From the NCBI RefSeq assembly GCF_009363155.1, contig NZ_CP045302.1, forward strand, positions 1,358,501 through 1,422,500: 64,000 bases of DNA, in the 5' to 3' direction. The position numbers and the translations under genes were made by a program. Of this stretch, positions 9,632-24,977 are shown piece after piece. The stretch's first letter is position 1. The number at the start of each line of letters is the position of its first letter. The notes beneath the pieces were generated by a model. The model was not told the DNA's origin and did not search any database. It worked only from the letters and a program-made list of their open reading frames with translations. Source of the DNA: Azotobacter salinestris. Its GTDB lineage: Bacteria > Pseudomonadota > Gammaproteobacteria > Pseudomonadales > Pseudomonadaceae.

Positions 9632-11026
9632 TCAAAAAAGCCGGTTGAGCCCGTCGTACGCCGCCACTCGGTAGGCTTCGGCCATGGTCGGGTAGTTGAA
9701 GGTGGTGTTGATGAAGTACTTGAGGGTATTCGCCTCGCCCTTCTGGTTCATGATCGCCTGGCCGATGTGGACGATTTCCGAGGCCTGATAGCCAAAGCAG
9801 TGCACGCCGAGGATTTCCAGGGTCTCGCGGTGGAAGAGGATCTTCAGCATGCCAGCCTTCTCGACGGCGATCTGCGCCCGGGCCATGCTCTTGAAGAAGG
9901 CCTTGCCGACTTCGTAGGGAACTTTCGCCTGGGTCAGCTCGCGTTCGGTCTTGCCGACCGAACTGATCTCCGGAATGGTGTAGATCCCGGTCGGCACGTC
10001 GTCAACGAAACGCCAGCTGTCGTTCTCGGTGATGCTGCCTGCGGCCGAACGGCCCTGGTCATAGGCGGCACTGGCCAGGCTTGGCCAGCCGATCACATCG
10101 CCGGCTGCATAGATGTTGCCGACTTCGGTGCGGTAATGCTCGTCGACCTGAATCTGGCCGCGACTGTTGGCCTTGAGACCGATGTTTTCCAGGCCCAGCT
10201 TGTCGGTATTGCCGGTGCGGCCGTTACTCCACAGGAAGGCGTCGGCCTTGATCTTCTTGCCGGACTTGAGGTGCAGGATCACCCCGTTGTCCAGGCCTTC
10301 GACGCGCTCGTACTCCTCGTTGTGACGGATCAGCACGTTGTTGTTGCGCAGGTGGTAGCTGAGCGAGTCGGAGATTTCGTCATCGAGGAAACTGAGCAAC
10401 TGGTCGCGGTTGTCGATGAGATCGACCAGCACGCCCAGGCCACTGAAGATGGAGGCGTACTCGCAGCCGATGACCCCTGCTCCGTAGATGATCAGCCGGC
10501 GCGGCGTGTGACCGAGGCTGAGGATGGTGTCGCTGTCGTAGATGCGTGGATGGCTGAAATCGACATCGGCCGGACGATAGGGACGCGAGCCGGTGGCGAT
10601 GACGAATTGCTTGGCCACCAGCTTCTCCACCATGCCGTTGAGGTGGACGACCTCGATGGTGTGCTCGTCGCAGAAGCTCGCGGTCCCGAAGAAGGTATCG
10701 ATGCGGTTGCGCGCGTAGTAGCCGGTCCGCGAGGAAACCTGCTTGGCGATGACCTGCTCGGCGCTCTTCAGGACATCGGCAAAGGAAAACCAGCGCGGCT
10801 CGCCGATCTGGCGGAACAGCGGGTTGTTGTTGTACTGCATGATCTGCCGCACCGAGTGGCGCAGTGCCTTGGAGGGAATGGTTCCGAGGTGGGTGCAGTT
10901 GCCGCCGACCTGGGGGCGATCATCCACAACCGCCACCTTGCGCCCGGCCTTCACGGCATTCATCGCTGCCCCTTCGCCAGCAGGGCCTGTGCCGATTACC
11001 ACCACATCGTAGTTATATACAGCCAT
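9632..11026 (-). CDS. sthA: Soluble pyridine nucleotide transhydrogenase (Si-specific)
   Basis: A 464-residue flavoprotein of the pyridine nucleotide-disulphide oxidoreductase fold that interconverts NADPH and NADH in the cytoplasm. FAD binding is by [21 protein letters not shown] at the N-terminus and [20 protein letters not shown] near residue 310. The NAD(P) motif is [19 protein letters not shown] near residue 180. The redox disulphide of lipoamide dehydrogenases is missing: the equivalent segment reads [15 protein letters not shown] with one cysteine. This marks it as a transhydrogenase. It lies just downstream of the nqr gene set on the same strand. Confidence 0.95.
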   Translation of the reverse strand: MAVYNYDVVVIGTGPAGEGAAMNAVKAGRKVAVVDDRPQVGGNCTHLGTIPSKALRHSVRQIMQYNNNPLFRQIGEPRWFSFADVLKSAEQVIAKQVSSRTGYYARNRIDTFFGTASFCDEHTIEVVHLNGMVEKLVAKQFVIATGSRPYRPADVDFSHPRIYDSDTILSLGHTPRRLIIYGAGVIGCEYASIFSGLGVLVDLIDNRDQLLSFLDDEISDSLSYHLRNNNVLIRHNEEYERVEGLDNGVILHLKSGKKIKADAFLWSNGRTGNTDKLGLENIGLKANSRGQIQVDEHYRTEVGNIYAAGDVIGWPSLASAAYDQGRSAAGSITENDSWRFVDDVPTGIYTIPEISSVGKTERELTQAKVPYEVGKAFFKSMARAQIAVEKAGMLKILFHRETLEILGVHCFGYQASEIVHIGQAIMNQKGEANTLKYFINTTFNYPTMAEAYRVAAYDGLNRLF

Positions 11027-11156
11027 ACTTACTCCTGAAAACGCAGCGGGGCGCCCCCGATGCGGTTGACGAATTCGCTAGGAACCTGACTGAATACTTC
11101 AACACCGATCCCGTCGCTATAGGTCTTTTGAGTATCTTAAGCCCATCCTAGAGCGG

Positions 11157-11390
11157 TTAATCCCTGTTGGCGTCATAGGCGAGGCTGGGCCTGGCCGCCT
11201 TGTCGCCCCCGGCATTCGCTTCCTCGCACTTGTCCTGATCGCCTCCACAGATGGGACACTCGTCCTTTTCGATCCCCAGATTGGCGATGCCGCCGCAGGA
11301 GCCGGCAATCGGCTTGCGGCCCATGATCACGCCGATGGACATGCCCAGCACCACCAGCACCATGACGAGAAAAACCAGTACCCAGGTCAT
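11157..11390 (-). CDS. nqrM: Na(+)-translocating NADH:quinone reductase assembly protein NqrM
   Basis: A 77-residue protein with an N-terminal membrane helix (MTWVLVFLVMVLVVLGMSIG) and four conserved cysteines in GSCGGIANLGI, DECPICGGDQDKC. This fits the NqrM family (formerly DUF539), needed to mature Na+-NQR and thought to deliver iron to the metal site between NqrD and NqrE. It overlaps the end of apbE by four bases, so it belongs to the nqr operon. Confidence 0.9.
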   Translation of the reverse strand: MTWVLVFLVMVLVVLGMSIGVIMGRKPIAGSCGGIANLGIEKDECPICGGDQDKCEEANAGGDKAARPSLAYDANRD

Positions 11391-12412
11391 TGCTTGTCTC
11401 CTGTACCGAACAGCCGCTCGAAGGCTGCCGTGCTCTTGGTGATGAACGCCTGCCCCTCGCGGATCACCAGAAAGGCGGCGATATCCTGCCGCTCCGCAAA
11501 GGCCAGGCCGCGCTCGTCGCCGAGCACCATCAATATGGTGGACAGACCATCCGCCCTGAGGGCCGAAGGGTCCACGACCGTCACTGCGGCCAGTCGGTGC
11601 ACGACCGGTGCGCCGCGCTTGGGGTCCACCGTATGGGAATAGCGCTTGCCGTCCTGCTCGAAGAAATTGCGGTAGTCGCCCGAGGTGGAAACCGCATAGC
11701 CGTCAAGGGCGATGATCTTCTGTGCGACCCGCTCGTGGTCGTGTGGCGCCTCAATGGCGATCCGCCAGGGCGTGCCGTCGGGCTTGCGTCCCCGGGCCTT
11801 GAGCTCGCCGGTAATCTCCACCAGGTAGCTGTCCACGCCCAGCGCCTCAAGACGGGCAGCGACCCGGTCGACCGCATGGCCGGCCGCGATGCTGTTGAAA
11901 TCCACCTGCACCGGGGCGTCCTTGCACAGTCGATCGCCATCGATGCGCAGATGCCGATATCCCACACGCTGGCGTGCCGCCGCGATCGCCTCGGCATCCG
12001 GCACCTGTTCGCCGTGACCGTGCGGGCCGAAGCCCCAGAGGTCCAACAGAGGACCGACGGTCAGATCCAGCGCCCCCTCGCTCTCCACGGACAGGCGCTC
12101 GCCAGCGGATACCAGCGCACGCACCTCGTCAGGCATCGGCGCACAACTGCCGGCGGGAAGGGTGTTGAAGCGTTCGATATCCGAATCGGTACGGTAGGTG
12201 GAAAGCTGCCGGTCGAGCGCCACCAGGATCGACTCAGCTTCGCGCTGCAGCTCCTCCCGGGCAGGCATGCCCCGGCGCTGGACGTACTTCACCGAATAGG
12301 TGCTGCCCATGGTCGGGCCGGCAAAGCTTTCCACCTGCTCAGAAAACATGCAGCCCGCCATCGTGGCCGCCAAGGCGACCACGATGGCGGGCTTCAGTAT
12401 TGCAGCAACCAC
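11387..12412 (-). CDS. apbE: FAD:protein FMN transferase (lipoprotein)
   Basis: ApbE attaches FMN covalently to threonines of NqrB and NqrC. With the GTG at 12412 the product is 341 residues and starts with a lipoprotein signal peptide ending in the lipobox TMAGC, so it should be anchored facing the periplasm. Family features include FAGPTMGSTYSVKYV near the N-terminus, DLTVGPLLDLWGFGP, and VDFNSIAAGHAVDRVAARLE. An in-frame ATG at 12466 would overlap nqrF by 53 bases; I prefer the GTG, two bases past the nqrF stop, which gives a normal signal peptide. Confidence 0.87.
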   Translation of the reverse strand: MVAAILKPAIVVALAATMAGCMFSEQVESFAGPTMGSTYSVKYVQRRGMPAREELQREAESILVALDRQLSTYRTDSDIERFNTLPAGSCAPMPDEVRALVSAGERLSVESEGALDLTVGPLLDLWGFGPHGHGEQVPDAEAIAAARQRVGYRHLRIDGDRLCKDAPVQVDFNSIAAGHAVDRVAARLEALGVDSYLVEITGELKARGRKPDGTPWRIAIEAPHDHERVAQKIIALDGYAVSTSGDYRNFFEQDGKRYSHTVDPKRGAPVVHRLAAVTVVDPSALRADGLSTILMVLGDERGLAFAERQDIAAFLVIREGQAFITKSTAAFERLFGTGDKQ

Positions 12413-12413
12413 A

Positions 12414-13637
12414 CTAGCCGCCGAAGTCGTCAAGCAGGATGTTTTCCCGTTCGACGCCCAGATCAAGCAGCATCTTGATGACCGCCGCGTTCATCATCGG
12501 CGGACCACACATGTAGAACTCGCAGTCCTCCGGAGCCGGATGGTCCTTCAGGTAGTTCTCGTAGAGCACGTTGTGGATGAAGCCGGTCAGGCCGGTCCAG
12601 TTGTCCTCGGGCTGCGGATCGGACAGCGCCAGGTGCCACTGGAAATTCGGATTCTCCGCCTGCAGCTGGTCGTACTCTTCGACGTAGAAAGCCTCGCGCA
12701 TGGAGCGCGCGCCGTACCAGAAGCTCATCTTGCGCTTGGATTTCAGGCGCTTGAGCTGGTCGAAGATGTGCGAGCGCATCGGCGCCATGCCGGCGCCACC
12801 GCCGATGAACACCATCTCGTTGTCGGTATCCTTGGCGAAGAATTCGCCGAAGGGACCGTACACCGTGACCTTGTCGCCCGGCTTCAGATTGAACACGAAG
12901 GAAGACATCTTGCCCGGCGGGATGTCGTCGCGGTTCGGCGGCGGCGAGGCGATGCGGATGTTGAACTTGACGATGCCCTTCTCTTCCGGGTAGTTCGCCA
13001 TGGAATAGGCGCGGATCGTCGTCTCGTCCACCTTGGAGACGAAGCGCCACATGTTGAACTTGTCCCAGTCGCCGCGGTACTCCTCCTGGATGTCGAAGTC
13101 CTTGTAGTGGACCACGTGCGGCGGGCACTCCAGCTGGACGTAGCCGCCCGCGCGGAAGTCCACGCTCTCGCCTTCCGGCAGGCGCAGGGTCAATTCCTTG
13201 ATGAAGGTGGCCACGTTGGGGTTGGACTCCACCGTGCATTCCCACTTCTTCACGCCGAAGACTTCTTCCGGCACTTCGATCTTCATGTCCTGCTTGACCG
13301 GGGTCTGGCAGGACAGGCGCCAGCCTTCCTTGGCCTGGCGGCGGGTGAAGTGCGACTCCTCGGTGGGCAGCATCTCGCCGCCACCAGACTCGACCACGCA
13401 CTTGCACTGCGCGCAGGTGCCACCGCCACCGCAGGCGGAAGACAGGAAGATGTTGTTGGACGCCAGGGTCTGCAGCAGCTTGCCGCCGGCCGGCACGGTA
13501 ATGGTGCGCTCGCCGTTGATCTCGATGTTCACGTCGCCGCTGGACACCAGCTTGGCGCGGGCGGCAAGAATGACCACCACCAGCGCCAGCACGATGGCGG
13601 TGAACATGCCGATGGCGAGGAATATTTCGTAACTCAT
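12414..13637 (-). CDS. nqrF: Na(+)-translocating NADH:quinone reductase subunit F
   Basis: The 407-residue NADH-oxidising entry subunit of Na+-NQR. It has one N-terminal membrane helix, a plant-type ferredoxin domain with [18 protein letters not shown] (2Fe-2S ligands), then FAD- and NADH-binding domains. FAD contact is around [13 protein letters not shown], and the NADH domain has [20 protein letters not shown]. The C-terminal [14 protein letters not shown] is typical. Length matches the family. It follows nqrE by 15 bp in the order nqrABCDEF-apbE-nqrM. Confidence 0.96.
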   Translation of the reverse strand: MSYEIFLAIGMFTAIVLALVVVILAARAKLVSSGDVNIEINGERTITVPAGGKLLQTLASNNIFLSSACGGGGTCAQCKCVVESGGGEMLPTEESHFTRRQAKEGWRLSCQTPVKQDMKIEVPEEVFGVKKWECTVESNPNVATFIKELTLRLPEGESVDFRAGGYVQLECPPHVVHYKDFDIQEEYRGDWDKFNMWRFVSKVDETTIRAYSMANYPEEKGIVKFNIRIASPPPNRDDIPPGKMSSFVFNLKPGDKVTVYGPFGEFFAKDTDNEMVFIGGGAGMAPMRSHIFDQLKRLKSKRKMSFWYGARSMREAFYVEEYDQLQAENPNFQWHLALSDPQPEDNWTGLTGFIHNVLYENYLKDHPAPEDCEFYMCGPPMMNAAVIKMLLDLGVERENILLDDFGG

Positions 13638-13652
13638 CTGCTCATCCCGTCC

Positions 13653-14261
13653 TTACAGCTGAACGCCGGAAAAAGACATGAAGCCCAGGGACATCAGGCC
13701 AATGGTGATGAAAGTGATCCCCAGTCCCTGCAGCCCTTCGGGCACATCGCTGTATTTCAGCTTCTCGCGGATACCGGCGAGCAAGGCGATCGCCAGAGCC
13801 CAGGAGAAGCCCGAACCGACCCCGTAGACCACGCTTTCCGAGAGGCTGTAATCGCGCTCGACCATGAACAGGGTGCCGCCCATGATGGCGCAGTTCACGG
13901 TGATCAACGGCAGGAACACGCCCAGCGCGTTGTAGAGCGAGGGCACGTACTTGTCCAGGAGCATCTCGAGGATCTGCACGATGGCCGCGATCACGCCGAT
14001 GTAGCTGAGCAGGCCGAGGAAGCTGAGATCGACTTCCGGCAGACCGGCCCAGGCCAGCGCCCCGTCCTTCAGCAGATAGGTGAAGATCAGGTTGTTGGCC
14101 GGCACCGTGATGGCCTGCACCACCACGACCGCGATGCCGAGGCCGATGGCGGTTTCCACCTTCTTGGAGATGGCGATGAAGGTGCACATGCCGAGGAAGA
14201 AGGCCAGTGCCATGTTCTCCACGAACACGGCCTTCACGAACAGGCTGATGTAATGCTCCAT
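13653..14261 (-). CDS. nqrE: Na(+)-translocating NADH:quinone reductase subunit E
   Basis: A 202-residue integral membrane subunit with six predicted helices, paralogous to NqrD and to RnfA. Conserved cysteines lie in membrane segments [14 protein letters not shown] (helix 1) and [14 protein letters not shown], matching the iron-ligating cysteines shared between NqrD and NqrE. It shares one base with the end of nqrD. An rnf operon would place an electron-transport subunit with an N-terminal ferredoxin (RnfB) here, which is absent. Confidence 0.95.
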   Translation of the reverse strand: MEHYISLFVKAVFVENMALAFFLGMCTFIAISKKVETAIGLGIAVVVVQAITVPANNLIFTYLLKDGALAWAGLPEVDLSFLGLLSYIGVIAAIVQILEMLLDKYVPSLYNALGVFLPLITVNCAIMGGTLFMVERDYSLSESVVYGVGSGFSWALAIALLAGIREKLKYSDVPEGLQGLGITFITIGLMSLGFMSFSGVQL

Positions 14262-14929
14262 TAGTAAGCCTCCTTGTTCGAGACCTGCGGGGCCAGACGG
14301 TAGGCCGGCTTCTCGACCTGACCTTTCTTCCAGCTACGCAGGCCCCAGATGATCAGGCCGATGAGGAAGAATGCCGAGGGCGGCAGCAGCAGCAGGCCGT
14401 TGGGCAGATACCAGCCACCGTCCTTGATTGCCGGCAGGATGGTGAAGCCGAGCAGCTTGCCGGCGCCGAACAGTTCGCGGATGGTGCCCAGCACGATCAG
14501 CATGGTGCTGTAGCCGAGACCGTTGCCGATGCCATCGAAGAACGACAGCAGCGGCGGATTCTGCATGGCGAAGGCCTCGGCACGGCCCATCACGATGCAG
14601 TTGGTGATGATCAGGCCGACGAACACCGAGAGTTGCTTGGACAGCCCGTAGGCGAAGGCCTTGAGCAACTGATCGACCACGATCACCAGCGAGGCGATGA
14701 TCACCATCTGCACGATCATGCGGATCGAACTGGGGATCTGGCTGCGGATCAACGAGATAAAGAGGTTGGAGAAGCCGGTCACCAGAGTCAGGGCGATCGA
14801 CATCACCAGCGCGGTCTTCAGGTTGGAGGTGACCGCCAGGGCCGAGCAGATGCCGAGGATCTGCAGGCCGATGGGGTTGTTGTTGAAGACCGGATTTAAC
14901 AGGACTTCCTTGATGGTCGGTTGCGCCAT
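14261..14929 (-). CDS. nqrD: Na(+)-translocating NADH:quinone reductase subunit D
   Basis: A 222-residue polytopic subunit, homologous to NqrE in an inverted membrane topology. Cysteines in [16 protein letters not shown] and [15 protein letters not shown] provide the NqrD half of the intramembrane iron site. It starts three bases after the nqrC stop and shares its last base with nqrE. The length is normal for the family. Confidence 0.95.
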   Translation of the reverse strand: MAQPTIKEVLLNPVFNNNPIGLQILGICSALAVTSNLKTALVMSIALTLVTGFSNLFISLIRSQIPSSIRMIVQMVIIASLVIVVDQLLKAFAYGLSKQLSVFVGLIITNCIVMGRAEAFAMQNPPLLSFFDGIGNGLGYSTMLIVLGTIRELFGAGKLLGFTILPAIKDGGWYLPNGLLLLPPSAFFLIGLIIWGLRSWKKGQVEKPAYRLAPQVSNKEAY

Positions 14930-14931
14930 GC

Positions 14932-15720
14932 TCAGGCCCCCCCATTGCGCAGGTTAGCGATAAACGGACCGAAGCCCCTCTGGCCGAGCCAGAAGCGCAG
15001 CAGGTTCTCGACGCCGTTGCTGGTCAGGGTTGCGCCAGCCAGGCTGTCCACCTGATGGATCGCCTTCGGGCTTTGCGGATCGACGCCACCCTTGACGATA
15101 TCCACGGCCAGAGTACCTTCCTCGTCGAACAGGGTCTTGCCCGGCCACAGGCCCTTCCATTTCGGGTTGTCCACTTCGCCGCCCAGACCGGGGGTCTCGG
15201 CGTGCTGGTAGAAGCCCATGCCGACCACGGTGTTCAGGTCACCCTTGAGCGCCATGAAGCCGTACAGGGTCGACCACAGGCCGTAGCCGCGCACCGGCAG
15301 GATCAGGGTGTCCAACTGGCCGTCCTTCTCCACCAGATAGACGGTGGCAAAACGCTCGCGGCGCTTGATCGAGGCGATGTCCTCGTCGCCCGGCAGGGTA
15401 TCGGACAGCTTGGGATCCTTGGCCGCCTTGAGCGGATCGAAAGTGCTTGCGTCATGCGCGTCGGTGAAGGTGCCGGTCTCCAGGTCGACGACCTTGGCGA
15501 CGATGCGCTCCTTGTACAGCGCCTTGACCTGCTTGCCGGACATGTCCGCATCGCCCAGCCCGGCGATGGCCAGGATGCTACGCTGCTTGTCCAGCTGACG
15601 ATTCTCGACCTGGGTGGGCTTCAGTGCCACAGCTGCGCCGGCGACGAACACCGAGCACACCAGGCAGACCGCCAGGGCCACCGTCAGCGTGCGAGCGGTG
15701 GATTCTTTCTGATTAGACAT
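14932..15720 (-). CDS. nqrC: Na(+)-translocating NADH:quinone reductase subunit C
   Basis: A 262-residue subunit with one N-terminal membrane helix ([20 protein letters not shown]) and a periplasmic FMN-binding domain. The C-terminal [17 protein letters not shown] contains the GAT motif whose threonine receives covalent FMN from ApbE. I chose the ATG at 15720 ([11 protein letters not shown]); the frame is open upstream to 15759 inside nqrB. The start overlaps the nqrB end by eight bases. Confidence 0.94.
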   Translation of the reverse strand: MSNQKESTARTLTVALAVCLVCSVFVAGAAVALKPTQVENRQLDKQRSILAIAGLGDADMSGKQVKALYKERIVAKVVDLETGTFTDAHDASTFDPLKAAKDPKLSDTLPGDEDIASIKRRERFATVYLVEKDGQLDTLILPVRGYGLWSTLYGFMALKGDLNTVVGMGFYQHAETPGLGGEVDNPKWKGLWPGKTLFDEEGTLAVDIVKGGVDPQSPKAIHQVDSLAGATLTSNGVENLLRFWLGQRGFGPFIANLRNGGA

Positions 15721-16927
15721 TGCGTGCCAGCCTCCGCTTGATGTTGGCCTGAACGACAAAGTGGTCGATCAGCGGTGCACACAGGTTGCCGAACAGGATG
15801 GCCAGCATCATGCCCTCGGGGAATGCCGGGTTGACCACGCGGATCAGCACGACCATCACCCCGATGAGGATGCCGAACACCCACTTGCCGGTATTGGTCA
15901 TGGAGGCCGAAACCGGGTCGGTAGCCATGAACATCATGCCGAAGGCGAAGCCGCCGACGACCAGATGCCAGTACCAGGGCATGGCGAACATCGGATTGGT
16001 ATCGGAACCGATCAGGTTGAACAGGGTGCTCAAGGCAATCATGCCGACCAGCACGCCGGAGACGATGCGCCAGGATGCGATCCTGGTCAGCAGCAGTACA
16101 CCGCCGCCGATGAGGATCGCCAGGGTGCTGGTCTCGCCGATGGAGCCGTGTACGGTGCCGATGAACGCATCCATCCAGCTGGCGCCAGTGGCAACCACGC
16201 CATCGATGCCCCCGGCAGCCGCCAGGCTCAGGGCGGTGGCGCCGGAATAGCCGTCGACCGCGGTCCATACGCCGTCACCGGACATCTGGGCCGGATAGGC
16301 GAAGAACAGAAAGGCGCGACCGACCAGTGCCGGATTGAGGAAGTTCTTGCCGGTACCGCCGAATACTTCCTTGCCGATCACCACGCCGAAGCTGATGCCC
16401 AGCGCCACCTGCCAGAGGGGGATGCTCGGCGGCAGGATCAGGGAGAACAGCACGGAGGTGACGAAAAAGCCCTCGTTGACCTCATGCTTGCGCACCGAGG
16501 CGAACACCACTTCCCAGAAGCCGCCGACGATGAAGGTCACCGCATAGATCGGCAGGAAGTAGGCCGCCCCCTGGACGAAGCAGTCCCACAGGCTGTTCGG
16601 ATCGAATCCGGCCAGGGCCCCGGTTAGGGCAAAGCGCCAACCGTCCTGGGCCGCCAGCAGCTCGGGGCTCTTGGCGAAAATCAGGTTGGCTTGGTAGCCG
16701 GTGTTCCACATGCCGAAGAACATCGCCGGGAAGGTGCAGAGCCAGACCAGGATCATCATCCGCTTGAGGTCGATGCCATCGCGCACGTGGGCGGTGGTCT
16801 TGGTCACGCTGCCCGGACGATAGAGAAAGGTGTCGACCGCCTCATACAGGGCGTACCACTTCTCCAGCTTGCCGCCCTTTTCGAAGTTGTGCTCGATCTT
16901 GTCGAGAAACGCTCGGATTCCCATCAA
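15713..16927 (-). CDS. nqrB: Na(+)-translocating NADH:quinone reductase subunit B
   Basis: A 404-residue polytopic membrane subunit, the main candidate for the Na+ path. The [17 protein letters not shown] stretch near residue 225 carries the SGAT motif, site of the second covalent FMN. About ten hydrophobic segments are visible. It begins directly after nqrA and overlaps nqrC. With nqrA and nqrC-F intact, the complex looks complete. Confidence 0.95.
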   Translation of the reverse strand: MMGIRAFLDKIEHNFEKGGKLEKWYALYEAVDTFLYRPGSVTKTTAHVRDGIDLKRMMILVWLCTFPAMFFGMWNTGYQANLIFAKSPELLAAQDGWRFALTGALAGFDPNSLWDCFVQGAAYFLPIYAVTFIVGGFWEVVFASVRKHEVNEGFFVTSVLFSLILPPSIPLWQVALGISFGVVIGKEVFGGTGKNFLNPALVGRAFLFFAYPAQMSGDGVWTAVDGYSGATALSLAAAGGIDGVVATGASWMDAFIGTVHGSIGETSTLAILIGGGVLLLTRIASWRIVSGVLVGMIALSTLFNLIGSDTNPMFAMPWYWHLVVGGFAFGMMFMATDPVSASMTNTGKWVFGILIGVMVVLIRVVNPAFPEGMMLAILFGNLCAPLIDHFVVQANIKRRLARNV

Positions 16928-18572
<1,645 letters not shown>

Positions 18573-20030
18573 TCAGCAGGGGAAGGCAGGCGGATTGACT
18601 CCGGCCATGTCCTCCAGCACGCGCACAACCTGGCAGCTGTAGCCGAACTCGTTGTCGTACCAGACATAGAGCACGACACGGTTGTCGTTGCAGATGGTGG
18701 CTTCCGCATCCACCACGCCCGCATGGCGAGAGCCGACGAAATCGGTGGACACGACCTCGGACGAGTTGACGAAATCGATCTGCTTGTGCAGATCGGAGAA
18801 CATGGCCACCTGACGCAGATATTCGTTGATCTCGTCGCGGCTGGTGGATTTCTCCAGGTTCAGGTTGAGGATTGCCATGGAGACGTTCGGCGTCGGCACG
18901 CGGATCGCGTTGCCGGTCAGCTTGCCTTTCAGCTCCGGCAGAGCCTTGGCCGCGGCAGTGGCCGCACCGGTCTCGGTGATCACCATGTTCAGCGGAGCGC
19001 TACGGCCACGACGGCTGCCCTTGTGGAAGTTGTCGATCAGGTTCTGGTCGTTGGTGTAGGAATGCACGGTCTCCACGTGACCATTGATGATGCCGAACTT
19101 GTCGTTCACCGCCTTCAGCACCGGCACGATGGCGTTGGTGGTGCAGGAAGCCGCGGAGATGATCTTGTCCTCGTCGGTGATGTCGCGATGGTTGATGCCA
19201 TGCACGATGTTCTTCAGCGCCCCCTTGCCCGGAGCGGTCAGAACCACGCGGGCGGCGCCCGGGCACTTCAGGTGCTGGCCGAGGCCTTCGGCATCGCGCC
19301 ACTTGCCGGTATTGTCCACTACGATGGCGTCCTGAATGCCGTATTTGGTGTAGTCGACGGAAGTCGGATCGTTGGAGTAGATCACCTGAATCAGGTTGCC
19401 GTTGGCAAGGATGGTGTTGCTTTCCTCGTCCACGGTGATGGTGCCTTCGAACGGACCGTGCACCGAGTCGCGGCGCAGTAGGCTGGCGCGCTTGGCCAGA
19501 TCGTTGTCGGCGCCCTTGCGCACGACGATGGCGCGCAGGCGCAGGCCGTCGCCGCCGCCGGTCTTCTGGATCAGGATGCGCGCCAGCAGGCGACCGATGC
19601 GGCCAAAGCCGTACAGCACCACGTCGGTGCCCTTGTGCTGGATGCTGTTCTGCTTGCCGACGACCTCGGCCAGCTCATCGCGAACGAATTGCTCGACGGA
19701 GCGACCGGCGGCGCCTTCCTTGTACTTGGCGGCCATCTTGCCCAGGTCGACGGAGGCGGCACCGAGCTTCAGCTCGCTCATCGCCTTGAGGATCGGGAAG
19801 GTCTCGTGCACCGAGAGCTCGGCCTCGTCGGTCTGGCGATGGCGGGCGAAGCGATGGGCCTTGAGGATCGCGATGACGGAGCGGTTGATCAGGCTGCGGC
19901 CGAAGATCGAGGTCACCACGTTGTTGTTGCGGTAGAGCTGGCCAATCAGCGGGATCATCGCCTCTGCGAGCGCTTCACGGTCAATCCATTCACCAAGACA
20001 CTGGTCGGGCTTCTGATTCACGGGCGACAC
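18573..20030 (-). CDS. gap: Glyceraldehyde-3-phosphate dehydrogenase, long form with N-terminal extension
   Basis: A 485-residue protein. The C-terminal 350 residues are a GAPDH: NAD-binding VLYGFGRIGRLLARIL near residue 140, catalytic cysteine in SAASCTTNAIVPVLKAV near residue 315, and WYDNEFGYSCQVVRVL near the end. About 130 additional residues precede the NAD domain, unlike the roughly 335-residue glycolytic enzyme. This long form matches my recollection of P. aeruginosa PA3001. Pseudomonads often have several GAPDHs, with separate roles in glycolysis and gluconeogenesis; which role this has cannot be told here. It is divergent from mfd and followed by a clear terminator. Confidence 0.88.
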   Translation of the reverse strand: MSPVNQKPDQCLGEWIDREALAEAMIPLIGQLYRNNNVVTSIFGRSLINRSVIAILKAHRFARHRQTDEAELSVHETFPILKAMSELKLGAASVDLGKMAAKYKEGAAGRSVEQFVRDELAEVVGKQNSIQHKGTDVVLYGFGRIGRLLARILIQKTGGGDGLRLRAIVVRKGADNDLAKRASLLRRDSVHGPFEGTITVDEESNTILANGNLIQVIYSNDPTSVDYTKYGIQDAIVVDNTGKWRDAEGLGQHLKCPGAARVVLTAPGKGALKNIVHGINHRDITDEDKIISAASCTTNAIVPVLKAVNDKFGIINGHVETVHSYTNDQNLIDNFHKGSRRGRSAPLNMVITETGAATAAAKALPELKGKLTGNAIRVPTPNVSMAILNLNLEKSTSRDEINEYLRQVAMFSDLHKQIDFVNSSEVVSTDFVGSRHAGVVDAEATICNDNRVVLYVWYDNEFGYSCQVVRVLEDMAGVNPPAFPC

Positions 20031-20064
20031 CTTCTTACGTGTAGGGGCTAATAAAAATGACTAC

Positions 20065-20093
20065 ATTATGACCATGCCGGCACAGGCCGGCAA
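20065..20093 (-). promoter_or_regulatory. Sigma-70-type promoter of the GAPDH gene with a palindromic spacer
   Basis: On the minus strand TTGCCG (20093-20088) and CATAAT (20070-20065) are separated by 17 bp, a good -35/-10 arrangement 35 bp upstream of the GAPDH start. A seven-base inverted repeat (TGCCGGC, then GCCGGCA) occupies the spacer and could be an operator. Confidence 0.55.
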
Positions 20094-20180
20094 TCAACAG
20101 CGGATGAAACACTGACAGCAAAGCACGCGGATAGTTACAATCGGCCGGATATCAATTTTTCCCCGGAGCCACGCCTCTTC

Positions 20181-23630
<3,450 letters not shown>

Positions 23631-23642
23631 GGACAGACCCCC

Positions 23643-24167
23643 ATGCGTGCGCTACGCCTGCTTCCCCTGCTGTTCGCCCTGCTCGCTCCCGCTGCGTTTG
23701 CCGAGGGGCTGTATCAGATCGAATTGATCCTGTTCCGCCAGCCCGGCGATCTGCTGCTCGCCGGCCAGCCGCCGGCGGAGAACTGGGCCACTGGCGCACA
23801 AACCCTGAACGATACGAATCGCCGGACCCCGACCCTGGAAGAACAGGCGGCCAAGCTATCGAAAACCGAAGGCTACAAGGTACTGCTGCACAAGGCCTGG
23901 CAGCAGCAGTTGGGCGGCGCACCGAGCCGGATGGCCCTGAGCGATGGCAAGGAGCGTCACGGCCACTACCCCATCGAAGGCACGCTGAGCCTGACCCAGG
24001 GCCGTTACATGGACGTCGCGGCGGAATTCTGGATCAATCGCTTCGACAACACCGGCTTTCTCGCCGGCAGCGAACGCCTGAAGCAGACGGGTCGCGTTTC
24101 CCCCGGCCAGCTCACCTTTCTCGATCACGGCAACCTGGGCCTGCTGATCCTGATCACCCCGCGCTGA
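23643..24167 (+). CDS. csiV: CsiV family peptidoglycan-binding protein
   Basis: A 174-residue exported protein. It has a signal peptide (LRLLPLLFALLAPAAFA, cleavage before EGLYQIE) and then the family's characteristic start LYQIELILFRQPGD. CsiV was described in Vibrio as a periplasmic activator acting on cell-wall stress with a LPQ-type partner; here only family membership is supported. It lies 12 bp after mfd and probably shares its transcript, and it converges with the phosphorylase gene. Confidence 0.8.
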   Translation: MRALRLLPLLFALLAPAAFAEGLYQIELILFRQPGDLLLAGQPPAENWATGAQTLNDTNRRTPTLEEQAAKLSKTEGYKVLLHKAWQQQLGGAPSRMALSDGKERHGHYPIEGTLSLTQGRYMDVAAEFWINRFDNTGFLAGSERLKQTGRVSPGQLTFLDHGNLGLLILITPR

Positions 24168-24180
24168 CCTGCGCAGAACG

Positions 24181-24210
24181 AAAAAGGACCGCCGCAGCGG
24201 TCCCTTTCGC
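24181..24210. terminator. Bidirectional terminator between csiV and mtnP
   Basis: A seven-base stem GGACCGC/GCGGTCC with a four-base loop (24186-24203) has five As on the left and a T-rich CTTTCGCTTT on the right. It lies between two convergent genes and can serve both. Confidence 0.8.
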
Positions 24211-24230
24211 TTTCAGGCCTCGAACGCGGC

Positions 24231-24977
<747 letters not shown>

